Assembly: GCA_017794825.1 (NCBI GenBank)
Contig: CP051237.1
Coordinates: 5,381,342-5,445,341 of the forward strand
Length of the DNA: 64,000 bases
Direction of reading: 5' to 3'
Source of the DNA: Pararhizobium sp.
GTDB lineage: Bacteria > Pseudomonadota > Alphaproteobacteria > Rhizobiales > Rhizobiaceae
This document shows, piece by piece, positions 1-8,224 of the stretch. The notes under the pieces were generated by a model that did not search any database, was not told where the DNA came from, and saw only the letters and a list, made by a program, of their open reading frames with translations. Each line of letters starts with the position of its first letter. Position 1 is the first letter of the stretch. The position numbers and the translations under genes were made by a program.

Positions 1-897
1 CATGAGTCCCCATTTCACAGAGTCGGTTTCTGAGCTTCGCAGGAAAAGTCCGGAATTGCTCGCGGCGCCTTCAAGTCGATGACAGTGGGCGCAATTGACG
101 TCCAGATACGTGCGGGCTCTAGCGTCTATCGGCAGCGTGGCGTCGTTCCAGTTCTCCGCACGCGGCGCTTCGTCAGCTGACGGCGCGCCAATCAGAATGC
201 CGCGTTCTGACCAGGTTTCAATCTGGTTTGCTGCGCCCGTCTCATATGAAAATTGATGATTGAGATTTCGCGCGCTTGGACCAATCGGCGTGATTCGGTC
301 GCCATGCGCATGGCATTCCTTGCACTGGTTGGCGTTCGGGACAGCATAGTTGATCGAGACAGGGTTTCCCGAATTGTCTATGACATTCACAGGCAGCCGC
401 TTTCCGGCGATTTTCAGTGTCGCGTCGGCGGCTTCTTCATCCCACACATAGGCGAAGGCCTTCCAGCCATCATTCTGGTGGACGAGAAGTCGTGTCTCGA
501 TAAGTCGTATGTCTTTCGTAGGCTCTCGCAGGTCAGCCGGATACGAAAAAGTTTTTACAAGCGCTGTTCCGACCGGAAACCGGAATACGTCATCATCGTC
601 ATATTCTGCGGATTTGCCGTCGGGCACATAGATGAAGCGGTCCTTGGACGCATAATCACTAAAAAGCGGCGTAACGAGATCGAAGGGAACGACTCCTTCG
701 GATGGGGTCTGTTTCAGACCGTCAGCGAACAGATTGTACTCTGACAATAGCCGCGCCGGTTTGCCGGCCATGAGGGCGACGTCATTGACCGGATCGGCGT
801 AAGCCTGCCCGGCGCTCGACAACATATCGAAACTGAACAGCGGAAGCGAAAACACAACCAGAAAGCCGAGGTGGAATGTTCTTCGCGACTGCTTCAT
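1..897 (-). CDS. SO2930/HNE_0200-family diheme c-type cytochrome (C-terminus beyond window edge)
   Basis: The reading frame stays open from an ATG at 897 to the window edge, giving 299 codons without the C-terminus. The N-terminus has a hydrophobic signal peptide of about 30 residues ending near AYADP. Two heme-binding CxxCH motifs are visible: CKECH near residue 192 (complement 310-324) and CAHCH near residue 269 (complement 79-93). This makes it a periplasmic diheme c-type cytochrome. The start lies 4 nt after the stop of the beta-helix gene, so the two are almost certainly co-transcribed. Established knowledge: the beta-helix protein and this cytochrome recur as adjacent genes in several proteobacteria (the TIGR03805/TIGR03806 pairing, from memory). 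Their biochemical role is not known to me. The family assignment rests on the heme spacing and the partner gene. Confidence 0.85.
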   Translation of the reverse strand, partial: MKQSRRTFHLGFLVVFSLPLFSFDMLSSAGQAYADPVNDVALMAGKPARLLSEYNLFADGLKQTPSEGVVPFDLVTPLFSDYASKDRFIYVPDGKSAEYDDDDVFRFPVGTALVKTFSYPADLREPTKDIRLIETRLLVHQNDGWKAFAYVWDEEAADATLKIAGKRLPVNVIDNSGNPVSINYAVPNANQCKECHAHGDRITPIGPSARNLNHQFSYETGAANQIETWSERGILIGAPSADEAPRAENWNDATLPIDARARTYLDVNCAHCHRLEGAASNSGLFLRSSETDSVKWGLM

Positions 898-901
898 GCA
901 A

Positions 902-2137
902 TCATTGTTCAAGCTGGGGGAGCGAGACCGGCTTCGGTTCTGGAAGCGAGCCGGCGTAATCTGCAACATCCCTGTCAGGGGAGGTCGTCCACGGGTACAG
1001 TGTGTTCTGGATCATTTGGAGATTGGCGAATGTCGCGCCGCCTGGTTCGTCGATGTAGATTCGATCTTCATCCGCAGTCCAGGTCACCCATTCTGTCAGC
1101 GGCACCACGCCGTCCCAGACGATATCGGGAATCGGCTTTCCGGTTAGCCCGGCAATCAGCATTCCAACTTCGCCGTCCGGATCTCCGCCTCCATTTTCAT
1201 AGGTATTGTCCCTTATCACCACGGCCCTCGGATGCGGGAAGTAGTTGTCGTCTTCATAACTTTCGGGAAAAGTCGCGATGAGGACCTGCACCGTGCCGTT
1301 GTTTTTCAGCGTGTTGTTGAAGACATGCACATCCCGGTTGGCCATGACCATGATCCCGGTGCCCTTCGCTACCATCCCAACCATGTTGCCTTCAGGGGCG
1401 AAGTTCGGCGTGTCGTTGTCCGCAACCATATTGTCGAAAACACGCACCGATCGGCCGCCCATGACCGGAAGGTTCGGTAGGTCGAAGACCAGGATCCCGC
1501 CAGTGTTGTGCGTGGCCGTATTGCCATAGACATCGGCGTTCCTGCTGTTCTCGATCTCGATGCCGGCGACACTGTACTGAACCAGGGAGTTGCGAACGAT
1601 GATATTCTCGGATTGGCCGACATAAATGCCGGCGTCGGATGCGCCGCTGACTTCACAATCTTCGATCAGAATGTTTTTCGATTCCACTGGATAAATTCCG
1701 TAAGCGCCGTTGCTTTCGTCAGGTCCTCCGGTCCATGTGACCCTCACGCGGCGATAGGTTATGTTGTCGGCGGCCTTCGACTTGATCCCATCGCCCTTGC
1801 TGTCTTCGACGGCGAAGTCTTCCAGCGTCACCCCGGGAGCCGTGACGAGCAGGCCTTCGCCGCCGCCAACCTGATTGGCGTATGAAAGGATCGTCTGGTT
1901 CATGCCTGCGCCTTTTAGGGTGACGCCCTCGATATCCAGCGACAGACCATCTGAAAGATCGTAGGATCCGGCTCTCATGAATATTGTTGAGCCGGGTTCG
2001 GCGAGTATCAGCGCTTCCTGAAGTTGTTCGGCGGCTTCCGGTCCGGGGTCGACATACGTCATCGGTTCGGCGCTGGCGGAAGATATGGTCAGAAGAGCAA
2101 AGGAAACGCCAAATGTTGCGAGCAATGAGTAAAGCAT
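902..2137 (-). CDS. Secreted parallel beta-helix repeat protein
   Basis: The 411-residue protein starts with a clear signal peptide (MLYSLLATFGVSFALL, cleavage near SASAEP). From about residue 60 it shows repeated short strands with Asn, Gly, Val and Ile spacing (such as ENIIVRNSLVQ and ADVYGNTATHNTGG), typical of right-handed parallel beta-helix (pectate-lyase-like) folds. Such folds usually bind or cleave polysaccharides, but no catalytic residues can be assigned here, so enzymatic activity is not claimed. It precedes and nearly abuts the diheme cytochrome gene and is divergent from a TetR regulator, with a palindrome in the shared promoter region that could repress it. The ATG at 2137 fits the signal peptide exactly. 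Confidence 0.85.
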   Translation of the reverse strand: MLYSLLATFGVSFALLTISSASAEPMTYVDPGPEAAEQLQEALILAEPGSTIFMRAGSYDLSDGLSLDIEGVTLKGAGMNQTILSYANQVGGGEGLLVTAPGVTLEDFAVEDSKGDGIKSKAADNITYRRVRVTWTGGPDESNGAYGIYPVESKNILIEDCEVSGASDAGIYVGQSENIIVRNSLVQYSVAGIEIENSRNADVYGNTATHNTGGILVFDLPNLPVMGGRSVRVFDNMVADNDTPNFAPEGNMVGMVAKGTGIMVMANRDVHVFNNTLKNNGTVQVLIATFPESYEDDNYFPHPRAVVIRDNTYENGGGDPDGEVGMLIAGLTGKPIPDIVWDGVVPLTEWVTWTADEDRIYIDEPGGATFANLQMIQNTLYPWTTSPDRDVADYAGSLPEPKPVSLPQLEQ

Positions 2138-2190
2138 GATCTCAGTCCTTTTGCTGTCTCAAGTTACCATGCGGGCCTGGACTGTTCAAC

Positions 2191-2213
2191 GAACATGAAG
2201 GCGCTTCATATTC
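2191..2213. promoter_or_regulatory. Putative TetR operator between divergent genes
   Basis: A 23-bp imperfect palindrome has perfect inner arms ATGAAG and CTTCAT around a 3-nt GCG centre. Outer arms GAA and TTC follow one mismatch on each side. It sits in the 115-bp gap between the beta-helix gene (start 2137, minus) and the TetR gene (start 2253, plus). This is the usual position for a TetR-type autoregulatory operator controlling both genes. The assignment is inferred from symmetry and position only. Confidence 0.55.
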
Positions 2214-2252
2214 CCGTTTGATTTGATCGATTGCCGCGCACTATACTTCGCC

Positions 2253-2897
2253 ATGGACATGAATCCGGTCAATGGTCGACGGCAACCACGACAAAAGCGT
2301 TCGCTTGAAAAAGTAGAGACCATCCTTGACGCCGTGGAAACACTTGTAGCGCGAGACGGGTTGGAGGCGCTGACAACCACCGCCGTCGCCAAACATTCCG
2401 GCATGGCCGTAGGCACAATCTACCAGTATTTCTCGAACCGAACGGAAATGGCGCTGGAGACCTATGAACGGATGTTCGAGCGTCTCGCCGAGCAAATCGA
2501 GGAAGAGGCGGAAAGCGACGACGAGGAAAAAGGTGTCAATGATCCGATCAGGCGTCTGATATTCCTGTATCTCAACAATGCCGAAAACCATCCCGGCTTC
2601 ATTCCGCTCCTGCAGTTCGCACGCATCAACAGGCAGCATGAGGACGCAAAAAGCAGCGCCGAAGAAAAAATCGAGAAGCTGGTGAACCAGTATCTCAAAC
2701 TGTATCTACCCGGAATAGAATCCACCGATCTGTATGTCGTCCGACACATTGTTTTGAGGTTGTTGAGGACACTGGCCGATGCTGTTTTGTTGCAGTCCGA
2801 TGCGGCGTTGCGCGCCCGATTCAGCGAAGAGCTGGTCGAACACTGCAAGTTCGCCATCGAACGCGCCAAGCGCACGCGCAGCAGCTCGCCGGAATAG
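2253..2897 (+). CDS. TetR/AcrR-family transcriptional regulator
   Basis: This is a 214-residue regulator when started at the ATG at 2253. An in-frame TTG at 2223 exists, but the added residues do not look like TetR sequence. The N-terminal DNA-binding domain (residues about 15-65) is clear: KVETILDAVETLVARDG, then TTTAVAKHSGMAVGTIYQYF, the classic TetR helix-turn-helix with its YQYF recognition end. The C-terminal ligand domain is helical and acidic, and its ligand cannot be deduced. It is transcribed divergently from the beta-helix/cytochrome pair and probably represses that pair and itself through the palindrome at 2191-2213. Confidence 0.9.
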   Translation: MDMNPVNGRRQPRQKRSLEKVETILDAVETLVARDGLEALTTTAVAKHSGMAVGTIYQYFSNRTEMALETYERMFERLAEQIEEEAESDDEEKGVNDPIRRLIFLYLNNAENHPGFIPLLQFARINRQHEDAKSSAEEKIEKLVNQYLKLYLPGIESTDLYVVRHIVLRLLRTLADAVLLQSDAALRARFSEELVEHCKFAIERAKRTRSSSPE

Positions 2898-3062
2898 TCG
2901 TGGCTAAGGGATTTTGCGCGGCCAATATTTATCACGATCGGTGAAGCAGTGGCCAACGGGCATCGAATCCAGAATTAGGCCAACGGCGACGTTGCGTTTT
3001 GCGGGAGGTTGCCTAAAAGACTTCCTACCTTCTTCCGCCTGCCATCGAAAAGGAACTCTGTC

Positions 3063-4337
3063 ATGACCGAAATCGTCGATATTGTCGGCCGCGAAATTCT
3101 GGATAGTCGAGGCAACCCCACGGTGGAGGTCGACGTGCTGCTTGAGGATGGTTCCTTTGGTCGCGCCGCGGTGCCATCCGGCGCTTCAACAGGAGCGCAC
3201 GAGGCGGTGGAACTGCGCGATGGCGGCAGCCGTTATCTGGGCAAAGGCGTGCTCGGAGCTGTCGGAGCAGTCAACGGCCCGATCCTCGAAGCGATCGCGG
3301 GTCTGAATGCTGAAAACCAGATCCATGTCGACAAGGTGATGATCGAACTGGACGGCACGCCGAACAAGTCCAGGCTTGGGGCCAACGCCATTCTCGGGGT
3401 TTCGCTTGCCGTAGCCAAGGCCGCCGCTGATGCAGCGGGGCTGCCGCTCTTCCGGTATATTGGCGGCTCGAACGCGCATGTGCTCCCAGTGCCGATGATG
3501 AATATCATCAATGGCGGGGAACACGCAGACAACCCGATCGATTTCCAGGAATTCATGATCATGCCGGTTGGCGCCGATTCGATTGGCGACGCCGTGCGAA
3601 TGGGTTCGGAAGTCTTTCACACGCTGAAAAAGGAACTTTCCGCTGAAGGTCATAACACGAATGTTGGCGACGAGGGCGGTTTTGCACCCGGTATCGCCAG
3701 CGCGCCCGCTGCTCTTGATTTCATCATGAAGTCGATCGAGAAGGCCGGATACAGGCCAGGCGAGGATATGTTCGTGGCGCTCGACTGCGCGTCGACGGAG
3801 TTTTTCGACGATGGTCGATATGTGTTAAAGGGCGAGGGCCGTACGCTGGAGCCTGAGGCGATGGCTGACTACCTTGCAGAACTCGTCTCGAGCTATCCGA
3901 TCATATCGATTGAAGACGGGATGGCTGAAGACGATTGGGACGGATGGAAGGCGTTGACCGAGAAGGTCGGCGCACAATGCCAACTCGTCGGAGACGACCT
4001 GTTTGTTACGAATTCGGCGCGTTTGCGTGATGGAATCAAGATGGGCGTCGCCAACTCGATCCTCGTCAAGGTCAATCAGATCGGCACGCTTACCGAAACG
4101 CTCGACGCGGTGGATACGGCGCATCGAGCCTCCTACACTGCGGTGATGTCACACAGATCCGGCGAGACAGAAGACTCCACCATCGCCGACTTGGCTGTCG
4201 CCACCAACTGCGGTCAGATAAAAACAGGATCTCTGGCTCGGTCCGACCGTTTGGCGAAATACAATCAGTTGATCCGTATTGCGGAAATGCTCGGGGATCA
4301 GGCCAAATATACCGGACAGACTATTCTGCGGGTGTAA
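3063..4337 (+). CDS. eno: Enolase (phosphopyruvate hydratase)
   Basis: This 424-residue glycolytic enzyme interconverts 2-phosphoglycerate and phosphoenolpyruvate in the cytosol and is magnesium-dependent. Diagnostic motifs are LDSRGNPTVEVDV near the N-terminus, the substrate loop GASTGAHEA, the Mg-binding acids in VALDCASTEF, SIEDGMAEDDW and GDDLFVTN, and the signature SHRSGETEDSTIADLAVA. The start was placed at the ATG at 3063 because the conserved N-terminus MTEIVDIVGREILDSRG begins there, preceded by an AAGGA ribosome binding site. Translation upstream to 3009 is not conserved-looking. In many alphaproteobacteria eno lies just upstream of ftsB and pdhA. Here an AraC regulator and an EAL gene sit between them. 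Confidence 0.98.
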   Translation: MTEIVDIVGREILDSRGNPTVEVDVLLEDGSFGRAAVPSGASTGAHEAVELRDGGSRYLGKGVLGAVGAVNGPILEAIAGLNAENQIHVDKVMIELDGTPNKSRLGANAILGVSLAVAKAAADAAGLPLFRYIGGSNAHVLPVPMMNIINGGEHADNPIDFQEFMIMPVGADSIGDAVRMGSEVFHTLKKELSAEGHNTNVGDEGGFAPGIASAPAALDFIMKSIEKAGYRPGEDMFVALDCASTEFFDDGRYVLKGEGRTLEPEAMADYLAELVSSYPIISIEDGMAEDDWDGWKALTEKVGAQCQLVGDDLFVTNSARLRDGIKMGVANSILVKVNQIGTLTETLDAVDTAHRASYTAVMSHRSGETEDSTIADLAVATNCGQIKTGSLARSDRLAKYNQLIRIAEMLGDQAKYTGQTILRV

Positions 4338-4361
4338 CCGAGTTTCGAAATTCCATGATTT

Positions 4362-5261
4362 TCAGGTATTGCGTACCCGCCTTCGATACTGACTTGGGCT
4401 TACGCCAATCAGGTTCTTGAAAGTGCTTGTCAGATGCGCGTGGCTGGAGAAGCCGGTCATCATGGCGATGTCCGTGATGTCTATCGCGGTGCAGGATAAT
4501 AAGGATTGCGCCTTTGAAATTCTCCGTCCGATCACAAACCGGATTGGCGTTTTTCCAGCGGTCTGCGTGAAATCGGAAAGGAACCGCTTGGCTGACTGCC
4601 CGGTAATTTTTGCGAGCTGGTCCAGGGTGATCTTTTCACTGAGATTTTCTTCGATAAAGCGTTCGACGGCGATGTACTGTTCTGGCGTCAGCGGTCCGTA
4701 GCTTCTGTTGCTGCTGGATGAGAGTGCGTTGGCTGCGTATTTCTTGCTGACATAGCGACACATCGTTTCCATAAGACTTGCTGCGAACGCGAGGTCGATT
4801 TTGTCAGGCTCCTCAGATATGTCCACCAGTTGCCTCATGCCAAGATGGAGAAATTCGTCCCGGAGCGCCAGTTTTGCTTCGAGGCGCAGATCAGAGGGCT
4901 GAATCGACGAAAACCCGGTAAGCGCGCTTTGCTCTATTCGCAATTCAGCGAACTGGAACTGTGTGCCCTGCAATTGCACCTTGAATGTTTTGCCTGCGGG
5001 CACAATCCAGATGTCGCCGTCGATCGGCAGACTGACGCGCCAATGCCCGCCTTCTATCAATGCTTGAAATGTACGAAGGCGTTTCCCGAGATACACATAA
5101 ATGGTGTGGTAATCAGCAGTTATTTGCCACTCACACTTGCCGACAATATTAGCTTGGTTGTAGTGGAATTTTATCTGCTCACTTTCAAAAATGCGCATAT
5201 CGCAATACAAGTTTTCGTCATAGATTCGATTATCAATTTTATGGGCAATACTATCGATCAT
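4362..5261 (-). CDS. AraC-family transcriptional regulator
   Basis: The C-terminal ~100 residues form a typical AraC DNA-binding domain with two helix-turn-helices: ITLDQLAKITGQSAKRFLSDF, then IDITDIAMMTGFSSHAHLTS and the end motif GVSPSQYRRRV. The N-terminal ~190 residues are an effector-like region that I cannot assign to a ligand. The ATG at 5261 gives 299 residues. An upstream TTG at 5306 would add 15 residues and is less likely. The gene is convergent with eno, with 24 bp between stops. Its 5' third is visibly AT-rich compared with eno, as is the promoter region, which hints at acquisition by transfer. No target gene can be inferred. Confidence 0.88.
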   Translation of the reverse strand: MIDSIAHKIDNRIYDENLYCDMRIFESEQIKFHYNQANIVGKCEWQITADYHTIYVYLGKRLRTFQALIEGGHWRVSLPIDGDIWIVPAGKTFKVQLQGTQFQFAELRIEQSALTGFSSIQPSDLRLEAKLALRDEFLHLGMRQLVDISEEPDKIDLAFAASLMETMCRYVSKKYAANALSSSSNRSYGPLTPEQYIAVERFIEENLSEKITLDQLAKITGQSAKRFLSDFTQTAGKTPIRFVIGRRISKAQSLLSCTAIDITDIAMMTGFSSHAHLTSTFKNLIGVSPSQYRRRVRNT

Positions 5262-5747
5262 AATATGATTTCTTTCATGTATATAACGGTAATAATTTCC
5301 AAGCAAAGCATCGTCGAATATTGGCGATGGTTTTAATTGTCTAAAAGGTTTGTAGTTGGGTAAATTTGTTTGAGTGAATATAAATTACGTCGGAAATTTT
5401 TCTTATTAGACCTTTCGATACGTGCGTGAAACTCCTTGGAGTTCTGGATTTAGCAGAAACTATTCACGATATGTTCGCTTCGAGTTTCTTGTTTTTACCA
5501 CTGATACGGTCTTTCGCCGTTGGGGGTATATCCATATAAAAAATATTGTTTCTTCTCTTTATAAGTGTCGTATCAAAAAATGCTCGTATTTTTCAACCAA
5601 TTCAATCCTTAGGTTGAAATTTTTGGAATTTTCAGAAATCTTGGATTGCAGAAGCTGCCTATATGTAGATCATATGAGGTTGAGGCCGCGTCGTCGCGTG
5701 ACGGTTGTGTGTTTCATTGGGCGAACTCTCAGATTTTGGCAATTCAG
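5262..5747. other. AT-rich gene-poor stretch between araC-type gene and EAL gene
   Basis: This 486-bp divergent intergenic region is markedly AT-rich from about 5140 to 5650 and GC-richer again after 5690. A 109-codon plus-strand frame at 5422-5751 was examined and looks non-coding. An 8-bp perfect inverted repeat (TTTCAACC at 5591-5598, GGTTGAAA at 5612-5619) followed by ATTTTT resembles a weak intrinsic terminator. No known RNA family is recognised. The stretch must hold the promoters of the two flanking divergent genes. Confidence 0.5.
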
Positions 5748-6551
5748 ATGAATTCCAGTGGACTAAAGGGCGTAGCGCCCGTGCGGGACGATGTTTCCTC
5801 GAAGCCTGGTCTTCTGATGTTCAAAGACGCATTGGCTGACGAACGTATCGGCCTGCAGGCCGAGAGGATCGTTGATGTCAAGGACCTTGGAAACACACTC
5901 TATTCAGAGTGTCTCGCGCGCCTGATTGATCCGGCTGGTTGCGTGCGACTGGCGTCGGAGTTTGTGCCGGCGGTCGAGGCGTCCGGAGAAATAGCGTTGC
6001 TGGATCGGTGCGTGATGGGGCAGGTGCTCGAAGAGCTCTGCGCCGATAGCAGCATTGTTCTCGGTTGCAACATCTCAGCGGAAACGTTGTCCGACGAAAA
6101 TACATGGAGCAGCATCGTTGAGCTGATCTCTGAATACAGCTCTGTGGCGGATAGACTTGTGCTTGAAGTCACGGAGACACGGCCACTCGGCATTGACCGC
6201 TATGAGGCGCGAAAGCGGTTCACCGAGGTTCAGAATCTCGGTTGCCGGGTGGCCGTAGACGATTTCGGAGTGGGGCATTTCAGTCCATCCACCCTTCTTT
6301 TTGTCGACGCGGACATCGTAAAGATAGACGCTTCGATCATGAGGAAACTGCGGGTTGGCAAAGACGGCGTCAGCAACCTGGACTGCATTGTGGGTTTTGC
6401 GTCATGTACGGCGCCTGTCGTGGTGGTTGAAGGCGTGGAAACGCCGGAGCAACTGATCCTGGTGCGCAGGGCCGGAGCAACGCACGCACAGGGATATCTT
6501 TTTCCGAGGGCGGAGATCACGCGCCGTTCGTCAGCAGGCGGCGTTATCTGA
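5748..6551 (+). CDS. Stand-alone EAL-domain protein (c-di-GMP phosphodiesterase-like, degenerate signature)
   Basis: A 267-residue single-domain EAL protein, started at the ATG at 5748. EAL phosphodiesterases hydrolyse cyclic di-GMP. Most catalytic positions look present: NIS (metal-binding Asn), LEVTET (Glu), VDDFG (two Asp), DIVKID (Lys), VVEGVE (Glu) and QGYLFP (Gln). The defining ExL signature reads ECLARLID instead of EALLRW, and the loop after DDFG is GVGHFSPSTL instead of the usual G-S/T-S form. Activity may therefore be altered, or the protein may act as a c-di-GMP sensor. No sensory or GGDEF domain is attached. It lies alone between the AT-rich stretch and ftsB. Confidence 0.85.
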   Translation: MNSSGLKGVAPVRDDVSSKPGLLMFKDALADERIGLQAERIVDVKDLGNTLYSECLARLIDPAGCVRLASEFVPAVEASGEIALLDRCVMGQVLEELCADSSIVLGCNISAETLSDENTWSSIVELISEYSSVADRLVLEVTETRPLGIDRYEARKRFTEVQNLGCRVAVDDFGVGHFSPSTLLFVDADIVKIDASIMRKLRVGKDGVSNLDCIVGFASCTAPVVVVEGVETPEQLILVRRAGATHAQGYLFPRAEITRRSSAGGVI

Positions 6552-6718
6552 ACGGATCTGTACACGATCTTTGAAAAACGATCCTGACAAGCGCGTCAAT
6601 CATTGCGCCGCTCCATAAAATGACGTGCCGATAAGACGTTGTTAAGCTCGACAGTACATAGTCGGACCACCGGGCGTCGAAATGTCCCCTTCAGTATGAG
6701 TTCCGAATAGTCTGATTG

Positions 6719-7030
6719 ATGTCAACGCGTCAAAAAAAGATACGCAATACAGGACGATACCTCGTCCCGGTTATCGCGGCTGGCTTTATTACCTATTTCG
6801 GTTATCACTCGATTCACGGAGGAAGGGGCCTGCTCGCCAAAGAGGGTTTTGAACAGCAGGCGGCCATCCTGGAGAAAGATCTCGAGAACCTGGTTCAGCA
6901 GAGAAATTTCCTTCAGAGACGGATTCTGCTTCTGCAAGACGGAACATTCGATCGTGACATGCTTGACGAGCGCGCCCGGAACGAACTCAATCTGTCGCGT
7001 CCCAGCGAGATCACGATTTATCTGGATTGA
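6719..7030 (+). CDS. ftsB: FtsB/DivIC-type septum formation initiator
   Basis: A 103-residue bitopic membrane protein. A short basic cytoplasmic tail (STRQKKIRNTGRY) is followed by one membrane segment (LVPVIAAGFITYFGYHSI), a periplasmic coiled coil (AAILEKDLENLVQQRNFLQRRILLLQ) and a conserved tail (DMLDERARNELNLSRPSEI). FtsB links FtsL and FtsQ in the divisome. The ATG at 6719 was preferred over an overlapping TTG at 6716. Position just upstream of pdhA is the usual arrangement in Rhizobiales, which supports the assignment beyond the weak sequence conservation of the family. Confidence 0.9.
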   Translation: MSTRQKKIRNTGRYLVPVIAAGFITYFGYHSIHGGRGLLAKEGFEQQAAILEKDLENLVQQRNFLQRRILLLQDGTFDRDMLDERARNELNLSRPSEITIYLD

Positions 7031-7114
7031 CGAATTAATCTAAATCCAGTTAACTCTTTAAATATTCAGTAAAAACAATAGTTTACCATTCAGGTGAGTT
7101 ATGCAATATCGCAC

Positions 7115-7143
7115 TTGCTGAGATGGGAGTCGTCCCTTAGACT
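7115..7143 (+). promoter_or_regulatory. Candidate promoter of the pdh operon
   Basis: TTGCTG (7115-7120) and TAGACT (7138-7143) are separated by 17 nt and lie 29 bp before the pdhA start, within the 142-bp ftsB-pdhA gap. They match a housekeeping sigma-type -35/-10 pair only moderately. Experimental support is absent. Confidence 0.35.
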
Positions 7144-7172
7144 TTCCGCAACAAAACACAGGGAGGACGAGA

Positions 7173-8210
7173 ATGGCCCCGCGCAAAACCGCCGCGTCAA
7201 CGACCCGTAAATCTCGAGCCAAAAAGCCGGCAATCGGCAAGGATATCGCGGATTTCGACAAGGAGCAGGAGCTTCAGGCCTACCGCGACATGCTGCTCAT
7301 ACGCCGTTTCGAGGAAAAGGCGGGACAATTGTATGGCATGGGTTTCATAGGCGGATTCTGCCACCTCTATATTGGGCAGGAAGCGGTTATCACCGGCGTC
7401 ATGATGGCTCTCAAGGAGGGTGATCAGATCATTACCGGCTATCGTGACCATGGTCACATGCTCGCTACAGGCATGGAGCCTCGCGGGGTCATGGCCGAGC
7501 TTACCGGCAGACGCAACGGTTACTCACGGGGCAAGGGCGGCTCCATGCACATGTTCTCGACTGAAAAGAACTTCTACGGTGGACACGGGATCGTAGGCGC
7601 GCAGGTGCCACTGGGCACCGGACTGGCTTTCGCCAACAGGTATCGCGAGAACGACAATCTGAGCGCCGTATTCTATGGTGACGGAGCCGCCAATCAGGGC
7701 CAGGTCTACGAGAGCTTCAATATGGCGGAGCTCTGGCGTCTTCCCGTTATTTACGTGGTTGAAAACAACCGGTACGCCATGGGCACGTCGGTGGCCCGAG
7801 CCTCAGCGCAGACCGACTTCTCGCAGCGAGGCGTATCGTTCTCAATACCCGGCTACCAGGTCGACGGAATGGATGTGCGCGCTGTCAAGGCTGCCGCCGA
7901 GGCCGCTGCCGAACATTGTCGAGCAGGCAACGGACCGATCATACTCGAAATGCTGACCTATCGCTATCGCGGACATTCGATGTCCGATCCGGCCAAATAT
8001 CGCAGCAAGGACGAAGTGCAGAAGATGCGTTCGGAGCATGATCCCATTGAACAGGTCAAGGCGCGTCTGCTGGAGAACAAGTGGGCCAGCGAAGATGAGC
8101 TGAAGTCCATTGACAAGAGCGTGCGAGAAGTTGTGGCCGACAGCGCAGAATTTGCTCAATCCGATCCGGAGCCTGATCCGTCGGAACTCTACACGGATAT
8201 ACTCAGGTAG
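7173..8210 (+). CDS. pdhA: Pyruvate dehydrogenase E1 component, alpha subunit
   Basis: A 345-residue thiamine-diphosphate enzyme subunit that decarboxylates pyruvate and passes the acetyl group to the E2 lipoyl domain. The ThDP motif runs from GDGAANQGQVYESF to VVENN, and the conserved loop YRYRGHSMSDPAKYR is present. The first ~25 residues are basic and Ala/Lys-rich, as is common for alphaproteobacterial PdhA. A strong GGAGG lies upstream of the ATG. It heads an operon with pdhB (14-nt gap) and pdhC (12-nt gap). Confidence 0.97.
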   Translation: MAPRKTAASTTRKSRAKKPAIGKDIADFDKEQELQAYRDMLLIRRFEEKAGQLYGMGFIGGFCHLYIGQEAVITGVMMALKEGDQIITGYRDHGHMLATGMEPRGVMAELTGRRNGYSRGKGGSMHMFSTEKNFYGGHGIVGAQVPLGTGLAFANRYRENDNLSAVFYGDGAANQGQVYESFNMAELWRLPVIYVVENNRYAMGTSVARASAQTDFSQRGVSFSIPGYQVDGMDVRAVKAAAEAAAEHCRAGNGPIILEMLTYRYRGHSMSDPAKYRSKDEVQKMRSEHDPIEQVKARLLENKWASEDELKSIDKSVREVVADSAEFAQSDPEPDPSELYTDILR

Positions 8211-8224
8211 GAACGGAGGAAGCC

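Noticed and set aside
5422..5751. 109-codon plus-strand frame in the AT-rich stretch
   Set aside because: No ribosome site, no recognisable domain, skewed composition, and overlaps the EAL gene start.
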